A stretch of DNA of 64,000 nucleotides from Legionella quinlivanii (GCF_003265995.1 NZ_MVJN01000015.1:1-64000); one strand, 5' to 3'; counted from the stretch's first letter, positions 20,639 to 29,320 are shown. Notes: generated by a model from the letters alone, not told the origin. Program-made: numbers and translations.

Positions 20639-22303
20639 ATGGAAAGCATGTTCACCTGTCTTGTTCTCTTATTTATCCTGGTTATTTCGGGCGTGGTGTC
20701 ACGACTATTACCGTCATTACCCTCACCCCTGGTCCAAATCGCGCTGGGAGCGCTTGCCAGCAGCCTTTCTCCCAACTTTTATATTGGTTTTAATCCTGAG
20801 TTGTTCATGCTGTTGTTCATACCTCCATTATTATTCAGCGATAGCTGGCATTTCCCTAAAAGAGAGTTCTTTTCCAATACCCGCCCGATTATTATGCTCT
20901 CTATCGGACTCGTATTTTTTACAGTCGCCGGCATGGGGTATCTGCTTCACTGGCTAGAACCCTCAATCCCTTTAGCAGCCTGCTTCGCACTGGCCGCAGC
21001 TTTATCACCGACTGACGCTGTATCTTTAAAATCAATGACAAGCAAAACCGGAATGCCCGAGCGTTTGCGGCATATTCTGCAAGGCGAGGCATTATTAAAT
21101 GACGCCTCTGGTCTTGTGTCTTTTAAATTTTCAGTTACCGCGATGCTGACCGGTTTTTTTTCGTTCACTAATGCCACTATCAGTCTGCTTCTGGTGGGAT
21201 TAGGAGGAATTATCATTGGCGTTCTGCTGACCTATTTATTCATTGCTGCCCTCGGACAGTTAAGCCGTCGAAACGCCAGTGAAACCACCACCGAAAATCT
21301 GCTGCTTTTACTTTTGCCTTATGCAGCCTATCTTGCAGCCGAACATCTGGGATGCTCAGGCATTATTGCCGCAGTGGCTGCCGGTTTTACCCTCGATCAG
21401 GCCGGTTTTCTGGATAAAACAATGGCTATCATGCGTATTGAAGGCCGCTTTGTCTGGGGTATGCTCGAGACTACCTTAAATGGCATCATTTTCATTTTGC
21501 TGGGCCTGTACTTACCCAATTCCTTTCAAATCATTGCTTATACCGGCACCAGCGTATCGAATTGCTTCCTGATTATTGCATTGATAACCTGCTCTCTGAT
21601 TGCGCTCAGGGCACTCTGGATTTATCTGACCTTGCCTTTTGAGGCAATGATAGCGAGACGAAAACAGGCAGAGTGGAAAATCCCCAATTTAAAAATTGTA
21701 ACCGCCATAGCGTTTGGCGGAATTCGCGGAGCTATCGCTTTAGCAGCAATTCTTTCATTACCTACCTGGATGCCTGACGGCTCACCCTTCCCCATGAGGG
21801 ATCTCTTAATCAGCGTAGTCGTGGGTGTCGTACTCTGCTCCCTGTTATTGAGTGCAATAGTACTGCCTCTTATTATTCCCAGCCTGCGCTCTTTAATTAT
21901 TGAATCGCCGGATGATGAAGAATTTCAGGCCAGAATCGCTGCCGCCCAGGCCGGTATACAGGCTATAGAACAGGAACTTGCTCAACTGGCCGAAAATTTA
22001 AATGAAGAGGAATTCAATCTGTGCACACAGGTGGGCAAAACACTTACCGCTTCCCTGAGTCAATTTGTTTCCTCCAGTGTCGGTGGAGAAACAGAGAAAA
22101 TGGCAAGTCTGAAAGCACTTGATTTTGAAGAATCTTTACGCCTGGCAGCCCTGGAAGGCGCTCGCAAAGAGCTACGACAGCTTCGCAAAAAGGGGCGAAT
22201 TAATAATTCCACGATGATTGGCATTATCCACTTGCTGGATATTCGCCAGCTTTCGCTGGTGGATAATTACAGACAATCTCAATTAAAAAAAATTAAGCGC
22301 TGA
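20639..22303 (+). CDS. CPA1-family Na+/H+ antiporter (NhaP/NhaK type)
   Basis: A 554-residue inner-membrane protein with about 12 helices in residues 1-420 and a hydrophilic C-terminal tail of about 130 residues. CPA1 landmarks: FIPPLLFSDSWHF, the ALSPTDAVSL motif with the transport Asp, the GEALLNDASGLVSF motif (second key Asp) and FGGIRGAIALA. It probably extrudes Na+ or K+ in exchange for protons. It is followed by the convergent zinc-ribbon gene after only 3 bases. Confidence 0.92.
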   Translation: MESMFTCLVLLFILVISGVVSRLLPSLPSPLVQIALGALASSLSPNFYIGFNPELFMLLFIPPLLFSDSWHFPKREFFSNTRPIIMLSIGLVFFTVAGMGYLLHWLEPSIPLAACFALAAALSPTDAVSLKSMTSKTGMPERLRHILQGEALLNDASGLVSFKFSVTAMLTGFFSFTNATISLLLVGLGGIIIGVLLTYLFIAALGQLSRRNASETTTENLLLLLLPYAAYLAAEHLGCSGIIAAVAAGFTLDQAGFLDKTMAIMRIEGRFVWGMLETTLNGIIFILLGLYLPNSFQIIAYTGTSVSNCFLIIALITCSLIALRALWIYLTLPFEAMIARRKQAEWKIPNLKIVTAIAFGGIRGAIALAAILSLPTWMPDGSPFPMRDLLISVVVGVVLCSLLLSAIVLPLIIPSLRSLIIESPDDEEFQARIAAAQAGIQAIEQELAQLAENLNEEEFNLCTQVGKTLTASLSQFVSSSVGGETEKMASLKALDFEESLRLAALEGARKELRQLRKKGRINNSTMIGIIHLLDIRQLSLVDNYRQSQLKKIKR

Positions 22304-22306
22304 AGC

Positions 22307-23728
22307 TCATTTTCCAGAACTGAGCAAGTGAGAGCTGCTATCATTGAGTCTCGCCAGTAATTCAGTAGTTATAAGCTCTCCCTCCATCTGCCCGCTAATC
22401 ATTTCAGAGGAGGTCAGATAACTCAAGCCCAACGCCAGCTCTTTAATTTCCGAGCCCATCTCCTGTGAGAGGTACTGGCGAATACGATCAATTAAAGCGA
22501 GACAACCCTCTCGGTCTGTCATTGGTAACAGAAAAAACATAGTGCCTTCCATCCTGGAGGATAAATCGCTTTCGCGAAAGATTTGCCGCAATTTTTTAAA
22601 AAATTGTCCCATAGCCCGCTCGGTATTAACAATTCCTTTCTCATGCAGTAATTGATCTTCATTGAGGATGCGCAAGGTCATTATGCTGAAATACCAGGTG
22701 TTATAACGTTCTGCCAGTTTGGCTTGCCAGGATACAATCGCCATAAAAACGATATAGTCGATGACATTAAAAAACTGATGAAAATTGTGGTAAATTTCCT
22801 TTTCTATACCCTGTACCAGATATTCCGCTCTGCGCGTTAATGAATAGTCATACAAAAGTCTTGTTTTTAATTCATCAATGAAAAAGAGACGCTGACAAAC
22901 CAGGCACATCATATTCACTTCCGCTTCAGCAAAAAAATGACCGCAATCCATGCACATTTTATCTTCGACAGGCTTATCATAATCCACACCCAGTTCTTCG
23001 AGCTTGGTATTACAGCGGCTGCAAATCAATCGCTCCCGACGAAGAAACTCTGGAACAGGCCCTATTTTGCCGCAAGTATAACAATGAACAAAATTCTGTA
23101 TTTTAATACGAATCGAATGGCAGCTGGGGCAGGAATTTTTCAAATTTAACAGACCGGAACTACAGAAACTGCAAATCTTGATTTCATCAATCAAATTATG
23201 CTGAGAAAGGATATCCCTTAAGACCAAATCTTCAAGAAATTCCCAGTCATCCCTTTTCTCCTCCGGAGAAGAAAACAGGGTAATTAATGGAAAATAATAG
23301 ACATAGGGATTGTGATAACTAATCTGACCTCTTAATTTTAATTCGGGACGTGTGTAAAGATAAGTGCTTAGCATTACCTCTTTCTCTTCTGACAAAAGCA
23401 CATTCCCCGGAATCTTTTTTAAACGCTGATGAATAGCATGAGCTTTAGTCAATAATTCATCGTCAGCCGAACCATCAAATAAGTCATGGAGAGACTCATC
23501 AATATCACCATGGTAGAAAATAGGCGTATACCGATACGTGGGAATCGAACGAAGTTCGCGCAACAAGGCAATCCACTCCTGCCGCTCTTTCTTAGACATC
23601 ACAATAGCATAGGGGGATTGCTTGGGAAGCTCATTGATCTGCCCCACGATTTCTACCTTGAACGGCAAAAATTTATCATCGCTAATATTGCTAATCATCC
23701 AAATTGATTGCGGATTATTTATTGTCAT
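22307..23728 (-). CDS. Zinc-ribbon protein with degenerate GGDEF-like domain (TackOD1-like)
   Basis: A 473-residue cytoplasmic protein. The middle (about 185-285) contains repeated CxxC pairs (CSFC, CPSC, CYTC, CSRC, CMDC, CLVC), consistent with zinc ribbons of the TackOD1 type. The C-terminal 150 residues align with a diguanylate cyclase domain by its SDLSSRMEGTMFFLLP segment, where active enzymes have R-x-GGDEF, so cyclase activity is not expected. The N-terminus resembles a receiver-like region without the usual acidic pocket. It may act as a c-di-GMP- or nucleotide-responsive regulator. The assignment is structural inference only. Confidence 0.6.
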   Translation of the reverse strand: MTINNPQSIWMISNISDDKFLPFKVEIVGQINELPKQSPYAIVMSKKERQEWIALLRELRSIPTYRYTPIFYHGDIDESLHDLFDGSADDELLTKAHAIHQRLKKIPGNVLLSEEKEVMLSTYLYTRPELKLRGQISYHNPYVYYFPLITLFSSPEEKRDDWEFLEDLVLRDILSQHNLIDEIKICSFCSSGLLNLKNSCPSCHSIRIKIQNFVHCYTCGKIGPVPEFLRRERLICSRCNTKLEELGVDYDKPVEDKMCMDCGHFFAEAEVNMMCLVCQRLFFIDELKTRLLYDYSLTRRAEYLVQGIEKEIYHNFHQFFNVIDYIVFMAIVSWQAKLAERYNTWYFSIMTLRILNEDQLLHEKGIVNTERAMGQFFKKLRQIFRESDLSSRMEGTMFFLLPMTDREGCLALIDRIRQYLSQEMGSEIKELALGLSYLTSSEMISGQMEGELITTELLARLNDSSSHLLSSGK

Positions 23729-23897
23729 TGCGGTTATCCTGACTCAACTTATATTTTGAGTTTAGACCATTTACATTTTGAATACCGCAAAGAGCAGGCA
23801 TGTTTATAGCCAGGCACTTCTGTTACCGTCCTCTTCAAACTTGACATTATCGCTGACCCGACTTAGCATGCGAGCATAACAAGCGCAGGGGCAGATT

Positions 23898-24866
23898 ATG
23901 ACGGTTAATCGTTTGAGGGCATTAGTCAGCGAAGACTTTGAAGCCGTTAATTCATTAATTATTGATAAAATCCAGTCACAGGTCGGGTTAATTGAAGACT
24001 TGTCGCACTATATTGTCCAGAGCGGCGGTAAACGCTTACGTCCTCTTCTGTTATTATTAGCGAGCCGCGCCTGTGGATATGAAGGCCGGGATCACATTCC
24101 CCTGGCCGCTATGATTGAGTATTTTCACACTGCAACCTTATTACATGACGATGTGGTTGACGAATCTACCTTAAGACGCGGAAGAGAAACTGCTAATGAA
24201 ATCTGGGGCAGTAAAGCCAGTATACTCGTTGGGGATTATCTCTTCACCCAGTCCGTTCAATTGATGGTGAATGTACACAACTGGTCAGTCCTTCACCTTC
24301 TGGCTGACACCTCTCATCAAATAAGCTGTGGCGAAGTCAAGCAGCTGGTCAACAAGCATAATTCCTCACTAACAGTCAAAGACTATTATGATGTGATTCG
24401 CGCAAAAACCGCCCTGTTATTTGCCGCCGCCGCATCGATTGGCGCTATCCTTAGCAATGCCGGCGAACCTTTGGAAAAGGCGCTTTATGCTTATGGACTC
24501 CATCTGGGAAATGCCTTTCAGCTCATTGACGATGCCCTCGACTACTGTGCAGACAGTAAAACCATCGGCAAAAATATCGGCGATGATCTTGCAGATGGAA
24601 AGGCAACCATGCCATTATTACATGCACTGGAGCACTCAAATCCAGAACAACAGCAAATTATCAGAGAAAGCCTGCAAACAGGCAATCGCGATAAACTGGA
24701 AACTATATTGCAGATAATCGAAGAAACGCAATCCATTGCCTACACAAAGCAATGTGCGGCAGAGGAAGTCAACCACGCGCTTTGCGCTCTGGATATTCTG
24801 CCCGCATCCCAGTACAAAACAGCGCTGGTGGAATTGGCCGAATTTGCGATAAATCGAAATCATTAG
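23898..24866 (+). CDS. ispB: Octaprenyl-diphosphate synthase
   Basis: A 322-residue trans-polyprenyl diphosphate synthase supplying the quinone side chain. The first aspartate-rich motif is DDVVD at 84-88 followed by STLRRG, and the second is LIDDALDY near 210. GGKRLRP binds the substrate diphosphate. Length fits IspB rather than the shorter IspA. It ends 6 bases before tRNA-Pro. Confidence 0.93.
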   Translation: MTVNRLRALVSEDFEAVNSLIIDKIQSQVGLIEDLSHYIVQSGGKRLRPLLLLLASRACGYEGRDHIPLAAMIEYFHTATLLHDDVVDESTLRRGRETANEIWGSKASILVGDYLFTQSVQLMVNVHNWSVLHLLADTSHQISCGEVKQLVNKHNSSLTVKDYYDVIRAKTALLFAAAASIGAILSNAGEPLEKALYAYGLHLGNAFQLIDDALDYCADSKTIGKNIGDDLADGKATMPLLHALEHSNPEQQQIIRESLQTGNRDKLETILQIIEETQSIAYTKQCAAEEVNHALCALDILPASQYKTALVELAEFAINRNH

Positions 24867-24872
24867 AATCAA

Positions 24873-24949
24873 CGGAGTGTAGCTCAGACTGGTAGAGCAC
24901 TGCCTTCGGGAGGCAGGGGTCGCAGGTTCAATTCCTGTCACTCCGACCA
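24873..24949 (+). tRNA. tRNA-Pro (anticodon CGG)
   Basis: A 77-nt cloverleaf: acceptor CGGAGTG/CACTCCG, D-arm GCTC...GAGC, anticodon stem CTGCC/GGCAG with loop TTCGGGA (anticodon CGG), T-arm GCAGG/CCTGT, and encoded CCA. Its 3' half (from 24901) is repeated at 57227, marking it as the insertion site of the integrated element. The tRNA stays intact at the left end. Confidence 0.96.
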
Positions 24950-25100
24950 ATAAAATCAACAGGTTACGTTATTTACCTTGCACCAAACTTCACTTGTAAA
25001 GTGCATATAAAGTGCTAATTTATTGTATAAGCATGAGTAAAGTGTAAAACAAACGCTGTGACCATTTTGACTCGCAATCTCCTTCTTTATTATTTCATCA
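24901..25100. repeat. attL-side copy of about 200-bp direct repeat
   Basis: This stretch matches 57227-57426 with few substitutions and a 1-nt indel in the tRNA acceptor arm (CACTCCG versus CACTCG). The first 49 bases are tRNA 3' end; the rest is AT-rich sequence downstream, containing GTAAAGTG-type short repeats that could be integrase arm sites. A simple att core would end near the tRNA, so this length indicates a second element copy beyond the right end. Confidence 0.9.
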
Positions 25101-25215
25101 TTTCTATACCGCTTTACTTAATGTATCGTTCAATCGTAAATGCCAAATTATTAGACATATTAACTGAGCTTCTGTAAAATAATTGTTCTTTAAAATAGGT
25201 TTAATAGGAGACTCC

Positions 25216-25458
25216 ATGTTTTTATCACAGTACAAAATAGGCAGAACGGTGGCTATAGATGAACAAATGATTCACCTGAGCAAGAAAGATCTTGATAATC
25301 TTTTTGGCTTGAAATGGAGTTTAGACATGGCAAAACAAGAAAAACGGAAAATAATTATTAATACCAATGGATTAGAAATTACTGAAGAAATGCAAAAGTT
25401 GTTTGAAGAATATGATGCTCAAGTCGAGGATTCCTCAAAAGCCCCCAGAATGGGCTAA
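25216..25458 (+). CDS. Small hypothetical protein at element left end
   Basis: An 80-residue charged protein beginning MFLSQYKIGRTVAIDEQM. The ATG at 25216 has GGAG seven bases upstream and is preferred over the longer frame starting at 25183. It has no membrane segment or family I recognise. Lys/Glu-rich helices suggest a small soluble or DNA-associated protein. It is the first gene inside attL, next to the excisionase, so a role in element maintenance or excision is possible but unproven. Confidence 0.55.
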   Translation: MFLSQYKIGRTVAIDEQMIHLSKKDLDNLFGLKWSLDMAKQEKRKIIINTNGLEITEEMQKLFEEYDAQVEDSSKAPRMG

Positions 25459-25523
25459 CTCATATAGATAGTTCAAAAGTATCGCGTGAACTTACAAGCT
25501 AAATTTCCGAATATGTAAAATAT

Positions 25524-25564
25524 AGTCTTCTCACCTAATTAAGACTGAGAAGACTGAGAAGACT
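25524..25564. repeat. 9-bp tandem repeat with inverted copy
   Basis: GACTGAGAA is repeated (25543-25564), and its reverse complement AGTCTTCTCA lies just upstream (25524-25533). Positioned between the small left-end gene and alpA, it could be an excisionase or integrase arm site, or a weak terminator. Confidence 0.45.
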
Positions 25565-25591
25565 GAATCTTAAGATTATCAGATTGAATCG

Positions 25592-25786
25592 CTACGCTCT
25601 TCTATGCTGGTCGAGCCATGTATCCAAATCCTCTTTTAAATAGCGAATTGATCGCCCTATTTTAATATATTTCGGACCGGGCGTGCGGTTAGCTAGTGTT
25701 CCATATGCCCTATCTTGAGAAAGAAAAGAACGACTCATGCAGATATAACTTGCTGCTTCCGCCTCTTTAAAAACCCTTTTTTCCAT
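25592..25786 (-). CDS. AlpA-family excisionase/transcriptional regulator
   Basis: A 64-residue winged-helix protein of the AlpA/MerR-like excisionase type: an N-terminal FKEAEAASYICMSRSFL helix-turn-helix, a GPKYIKIGRSIRYLKEDLD wing, and a terminal WLDQH. It probably assists integrase in excision or activates int expression. A perfect 10-bp inverted repeat at 25828-25853 upstream of its start resembles the sites near the element repressor, suggesting repression in the integrated state. Confidence 0.85.
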   Translation of the reverse strand: MEKRVFKEAEAASYICMSRSFLSQDRAYGTLANRTPGPKYIKIGRSIRYLKEDLDTWLDQHRRA

Positions 25787-25827
25787 GTTGTATCCTTATA
25801 TACTAAGACTAAATCAGATGTAAGATT

Positions 25828-25853
25828 ATATTATACGCATATACGTATAATAT
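25828..25853. promoter_or_regulatory. Putative operator upstream of alpA
   Basis: Ten-base arms ATATTATACG and CGTATAATAT separated by 6 bases lie 42 bases before the alpA start. The CGTATAAT half-site recurs, with variations, at 49378-49440 in front of the CI-like repressor. It likely binds that repressor or a related regulator. Confidence 0.55.
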
Positions 25854-25880
25854 CAACAAGGATACATTTATTAAGTATAT

Positions 25881-26192
25881 TTATTTTTTCATACTATACT
25901 GAACTTCAAATACTTTCCTATCTACAGAAAACTTACCCTCAAATCGCGTAAGCCCATCTCCTCTCATTTTGGGTGCAAAGTCAGTGAAATACTGGTCTAG
26001 TGCTGCTCTGCTCTCTAGTTGATATTGTACCGTTAGTTTTTCTTGACCACTTACCCCTTCTTCTGGCTTTAGGATCTTTGCTTTGATAAAGCCCGGTAAC
26101 TGAATCATTTCCTCTGCATGTTTCTTTAACCACTCTTGGTATTCAGGATATATATCAGAATCGATAGCCAAATTTACTTCGTAGATAACCAT
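25881..26192 (-). CDS. DUF4286 family protein, element copy
   Basis: A 103-residue relative of the chromosomal gene at 14423-14737, with the same plan: VIYEVNLAIDSDIYPEYQ, LPGFIKAKIL, and a terminal VDRKVFEV. The ATG at 26192 is preferred because AAGGAA lies just upstream; it overlaps the end of the MFS gene by 38 bases, implying translational coupling. The function is unknown; co-expression suggests it serves the transporter's substrate or pathway. Confidence 0.7.
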   Translation of the reverse strand: MVIYEVNLAIDSDIYPEYQEWLKKHAEEMIQLPGFIKAKILKPEEGVSGQEKLTVQYQLESRAALDQYFTDFAPKMRGDGLTRFEGKFSVDRKVFEVQYSMKK

Positions 26193-27396
26193 AGCTTTTC
26201 CTTTCATGATTAATTATTAACAAACTTAGAGCTGCACAAATGGTAATTGGAATACCCGGATTAACTTGATCCTTTGATGATATCATCCAGTAAGGCATTA
26301 GCCCCGCAAATAATGCCAGGCTGATGTTATAAGAAATAGCGAGAGCCTTACCACGTTGTTCTTTTGAAAACTGCATGACAAGAAATGCCGGGAGCGCTGA
26401 GTTGAGTAATGCCTGTACTATGGCAAACAGTGCTAACGTTACAATGCAGCTGGTAATACCCAGCTGAGGCAGTAATGCAAATACTACATATGAAAAGAGT
26501 AAATAGAGGATAGAGGTGAGCTTTATCTGTTTTCTGATACCAATCCTATCCGCCAACATTCCTCCAAACGGCAAAAGCAATAAATAAATGACTAGCGATA
26601 AGAGAGTGATCAGAATTGATTCTTTATGAGAATGCGCATTTAATAGTGACGTTAAAAATGTCGGCAAGAAAACAAAGGTAATATAAAAGGCTGAGGCCGA
26701 TAAATTTGAGATCACAAACGCTTCAATTAATTCCCGTTTATGGGTTTTCACCAGATTCAGATAAGCTAAAGACGATGAGCGCGACTCCCTAACCACCCCT
26801 TTCATACTATGTCGGATAAACAAAACAGCTAAACAACCAAGCGTCCCAAATAGAAAGGGAATTCTCCACGCAAATTGAATGATCCTTTCATGAGATACCA
26901 TATATAAAAGAATAAAGGCTGCAAAATTGGCAAACACAATCCCAATACAACCCCCGACAAAGGCCAAGCTTCCAAATACGGCCGGCTTGATTTTCCCATG
27001 TTCAACAGCAAAAATCATCGCTGATGAAAATTCGCCTGATATCGATAAGCCCTGCATTACCCGGCAAACAATTAAAAGGGAACCATAACTGGCGCACAAC
27101 CAGCGAGTAGGTAATAGACCAATTGATAAGGTAGCAATAGTCATTAATAATGTCGTGTACAACATTATCTTCTTTTGCCCAAATTGATCTATCAAATAGC
27201 CACAGCTAATTGCACCAATGGGTTTTATCAAATAGCTAACTATATAAGCCAGAACAGTAAAATTTATACTCGCTCTACCCGGGTATTCTTGAGAAAAGAC
27301 TTCAACTAAAACCGGAATCAAAAAGGGAAATACCGTAAAATCATAAACCTCTATAATTGTCCCTAAAAATGCCGAGAGAAGAGGAGCTTTTTTCAT
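26155..27396 (-). CDS. MFS transporter, MHS (metabolite:H+ symporter)-like
   Basis: A 413-residue inner-membrane carrier with about 12 helices. The family pattern is clear: GTIIEVYDFTVFPF in the first helix, GYLIDQFGQKK for the MFS loop 2-3 motif, and RVMQGLSISGEF in helix 4. MHS members import carboxylates, betaine or proline. The substrate here cannot be read from the sequence. It is coupled to the DUF4286 gene and is cargo near the left end of the element. Confidence 0.82.
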   Translation of the reverse strand: MKKAPLLSAFLGTIIEVYDFTVFPFLIPVLVEVFSQEYPGRASINFTVLAYIVSYLIKPIGAISCGYLIDQFGQKKIMLYTTLLMTIATLSIGLLPTRWLCASYGSLLIVCRVMQGLSISGEFSSAMIFAVEHGKIKPAVFGSLAFVGGCIGIVFANFAAFILLYMVSHERIIQFAWRIPFLFGTLGCLAVLFIRHSMKGVVRESRSSSLAYLNLVKTHKRELIEAFVISNLSASAFYITFVFLPTFLTSLLNAHSHKESILITLLSLVIYLLLLPFGGMLADRIGIRKQIKLTSILYLLFSYVVFALLPQLGITSCIVTLALFAIVQALLNSALPAFLVMQFSKEQRGKALAISYNISLALFAGLMPYWMISSKDQVNPGIPITICAALSLLIINHERKSYGYLRSKFGYRF

Positions 27397-27437
27397 TTAC
27401 ATCCCAGTAAAGTTTGAGTACATTATTATAACACTGG

Positions 27438-27995
27438 ATGTATTTAATTAGCAGTATGGACTTACAGTTGTATTCAAAATCAAAAAACCCTCACGGCAGC
27501 TTTCCCGAAAAATTTGAACTCCAATTTTATCAGGCCTTTCATACCTTAAAAAAGTTAGGTTGCGACTATTTATATTTCCTGGGTATAGAAGATCAAATAT
27601 CTTACCGTTTTTGTACACATGACTATTGGATGGATATTTACAATACAGAAAAACTCATCCTAAATGACCCACTTAGACGGGTTAGTGAAAGCAGTAACTT
27701 TATTCTTCTTCCTTGGACACAAATCACTCACCTTCACGGTGATGAGAAAAAAACAATGAATGCAAGGAGTTCTAATGGACTGTTTAACGGATTAACAATC
27801 TCAAGACAACATAATAACAAAAAATATATTTTTGCCTTAGCAACAGAGTTAAAAGATCATGATTTAGCCAGATATCTAGTATTGGAGAACATAAACACTG
27901 TTGAACAAGTCTTCAGTTATTATATTAAATTATTTAATCAATACTTAGCCCTTCAGTGTGAGCCCAATTGCAAGCGAAGTATTATATTTAATTAG
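27438..27995 (+). CDS. LuxR-type autoinducer-binding-domain protein lacking HTH
   Basis: A 185-residue soluble protein. Residues invariant in acyl-homoserine-lactone-binding domains occur at matching spacing: W64, Y68, D77, P78, W93 and G118 (TraR W57, Y61, D70, P71, W85, G113). The usual C-terminal LuxR helix-turn-helix is absent; the protein ends after the ligand-binding fold. A shorter start at the Met7 codon is possible. It could sequester a signal, titrate a full-length LuxR protein or respond by protein-protein contact. It is cargo next to the MFS gene and divergent from it. Confidence 0.7.
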   Translation: MYLISSMDLQLYSKSKNPHGSFPEKFELQFYQAFHTLKKLGCDYLYFLGIEDQISYRFCTHDYWMDIYNTEKLILNDPLRRVSESSNFILLPWTQITHLHGDEKKTMNARSSNGLFNGLTISRQHNNKKYIFALATELKDHDLARYLVLENINTVEQVFSYYIKLFNQYLALQCEPNCKRSIIFN

Positions 27996-28047
27996 CTACA
28001 AAATATGCTAGCCTTGAATACCCACTTAAGTTTAATACTAAATTAAA

Positions 28048-28671
28048 ATGATGGACTGTGAAATGAATTTTTATGCTTTTTTAAGTGCTGCATTATGGCC
28101 TCTTACAATTGTTTTTTTAACTTACTATTTCGGTTCTGATATATCTAAGCTTCTTTCTCGAATTAAGTTGGCACGTTGGGGTCAAAGTAGTGCTGAGTTT
28201 GAATCTCACAGCCAGGAACAGGATATTATTAAGGAAGCAATATCAGATGCAGGTAATTTCTCAGATGTTCCTCAATTTTATGAGTCTCAGAACGAACTTA
28301 TGAACACCCTTTTGAATAATTTAACGTCAGAGGAAGCTGTAAAGGAATATTGTCGCCGTAATTTTCCAATTATTTTTCTTAATTTTATCTTTTATAAGAT
28401 TTATCAGAATATATTTGGAACACAGCTTGAATTGTTGTTTTATTTAAACTCCATGCGTTCCACCAAGAGTTTAAATTTACGTCAATTCTATTTGAAGGGA
28501 AAAGAGCAATATCCGGACGTATACCACAATATTACACTAGAGGCGTATTTGTCTTTTTTAATAAATAATGGATTAATGCAAGAGCAAAATGGGATAGTGA
28601 CCTTGACATCTACAGGGCGGGATTTTATAAAATTTCTTAATTATGAACAACTTCCCCCTCGTCCCTTTTAG
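28048..28671 (+). CDS. Membrane-anchored hypothetical protein with possible C-terminal winged helix
   Basis: A 207-residue protein. One N-terminal membrane helix (residues about 9-28) is followed by a charged stalk (SHSQEQDIIKEAISD). The C-terminal half ends with a pattern like a winged-helix domain (LEAYLSFLINNGLMQEQNG, then VTLTSTGRDFIKFL). No family is recognised. It lies between the LuxR-like protein and traD in the cargo segment. A membrane-tethered sensor/regulator is one reading, without direct evidence. Confidence 0.55.
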   Translation: MMDCEMNFYAFLSAALWPLTIVFLTYYFGSDISKLLSRIKLARWGQSSAEFESHSQEQDIIKEAISDAGNFSDVPQFYESQNELMNTLLNNLTSEEAVKEYCRRNFPIIFLNFIFYKIYQNIFGTQLELLFYLNSMRSTKSLNLRQFYLKGKEQYPDVYHNITLEAYLSFLINNGLMQEQNGIVTLTSTGRDFIKFLNYEQLPPRPF

Positions 28672-28766
28672 TGACTATCAGTAAGTCAAATTTGAGCAGT
28701 ATCTGCGCTAAAATATAAGATACTAATTTACTGCTAACACTCAGACTAATGAGAATTTCCTATATA

Positions 28767-29033
28767 TCATATATCTAGGAATAACGAATTACCTCTTTCT
28801 TCGCAAAGCTCTACTGATAAGCCTAGATTTGCGAATTGTTTATGAACATAGTCCAAGGCTCCGAGAATAACGGCTTTGTTATATGCATCCATTCCTGATT
28901 TAACAACAAGCCCACCTAATTCGATTTTTCGGCGTGTTTCAGCACGTCGCTTTTTTAGTTTTTCAATCATCAATGATTTTTCTTCACGGCAAACGATTTG
29001 TTTCTGTTTTAAAATCTGTTTAGTTATGTCCAT
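28767..29033 (-). CDS. traD: TraD-like mobilisation protein (Ti-plasmid family)
   Basis: An 88-residue basic protein with the family pattern RRAETRRKIELGGLVVKSG and ALDYVHKQF, as in TraD of Agrobacterium Ti plasmids. This is distinct from the VirD4-like TraD of the F plasmid. It probably assists the relaxosome at oriT. Its start overlaps traC by 14 bases and has a GAGGTG ribosome-binding site, so the two are translationally coupled. Confidence 0.75.
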   Translation of the reverse strand: MDITKQILKQKQIVCREEKSLMIEKLKKRRAETRRKIELGGLVVKSGMDAYNKAVILGALDYVHKQFANLGLSVELCEERGNSLFLDI

Positions 29034-29226
29034 GAATCACCTCACGGGCTAACTTGGCAAAGAGAGAATCTAGCTGATTAAGTTCGATTTGATGCAGGCC
29101 GTGCTTGTAGGCCAAATGACCAATTTTGAGCTGGTGCTTTTCTTGTAAGAGATCCAGCTTTTCTTTCGCTTTTTGAATTTTATCCATAAGTACAGCTTCC
29201 ATTTGCGATACTGTCTTCTTTGACAT
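29020..29226 (-). CDS. traC: TraC-like relaxosome accessory protein
   Basis: A 68-residue charged, coiled-coil-like protein (VSQMEAVLMDKIQKAKEKLD, then KIGHLAYKHGL, then FAKLAREV), like the small TraC of Ti/rhizobial plasmids. A GGAG site precedes the ATG at 29226. It is divergent from traA, with the putative oriT in between, the arrangement seen in Ti plasmids. Confidence 0.65.
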   Translation of the reverse strand: MSKKTVSQMEAVLMDKIQKAKEKLDLLQEKHQLKIGHLAYKHGLHQIELNQLDSLFAKLAREVIHGHN

Positions 29227-29320
29227 AATTACTCCGCAAATTTGAACGAGATCAAAAACATCATATACCCACAGATCTCCGAGTTCAATAGCTTTTATCC
29301 ATGAGCGCCAGCGAATTCCA

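Noticed and set aside
22307-23728. Active diguanylate cyclase
   Set aside because: The GGDEF motif is absent at the aligned position, so the activity is not claimed.
25543-25566. CRISPR-like array
   Set aside because: Only two to three 9-bp units without spacers; no cas genes and no other regularly spaced repeats were seen in the window.
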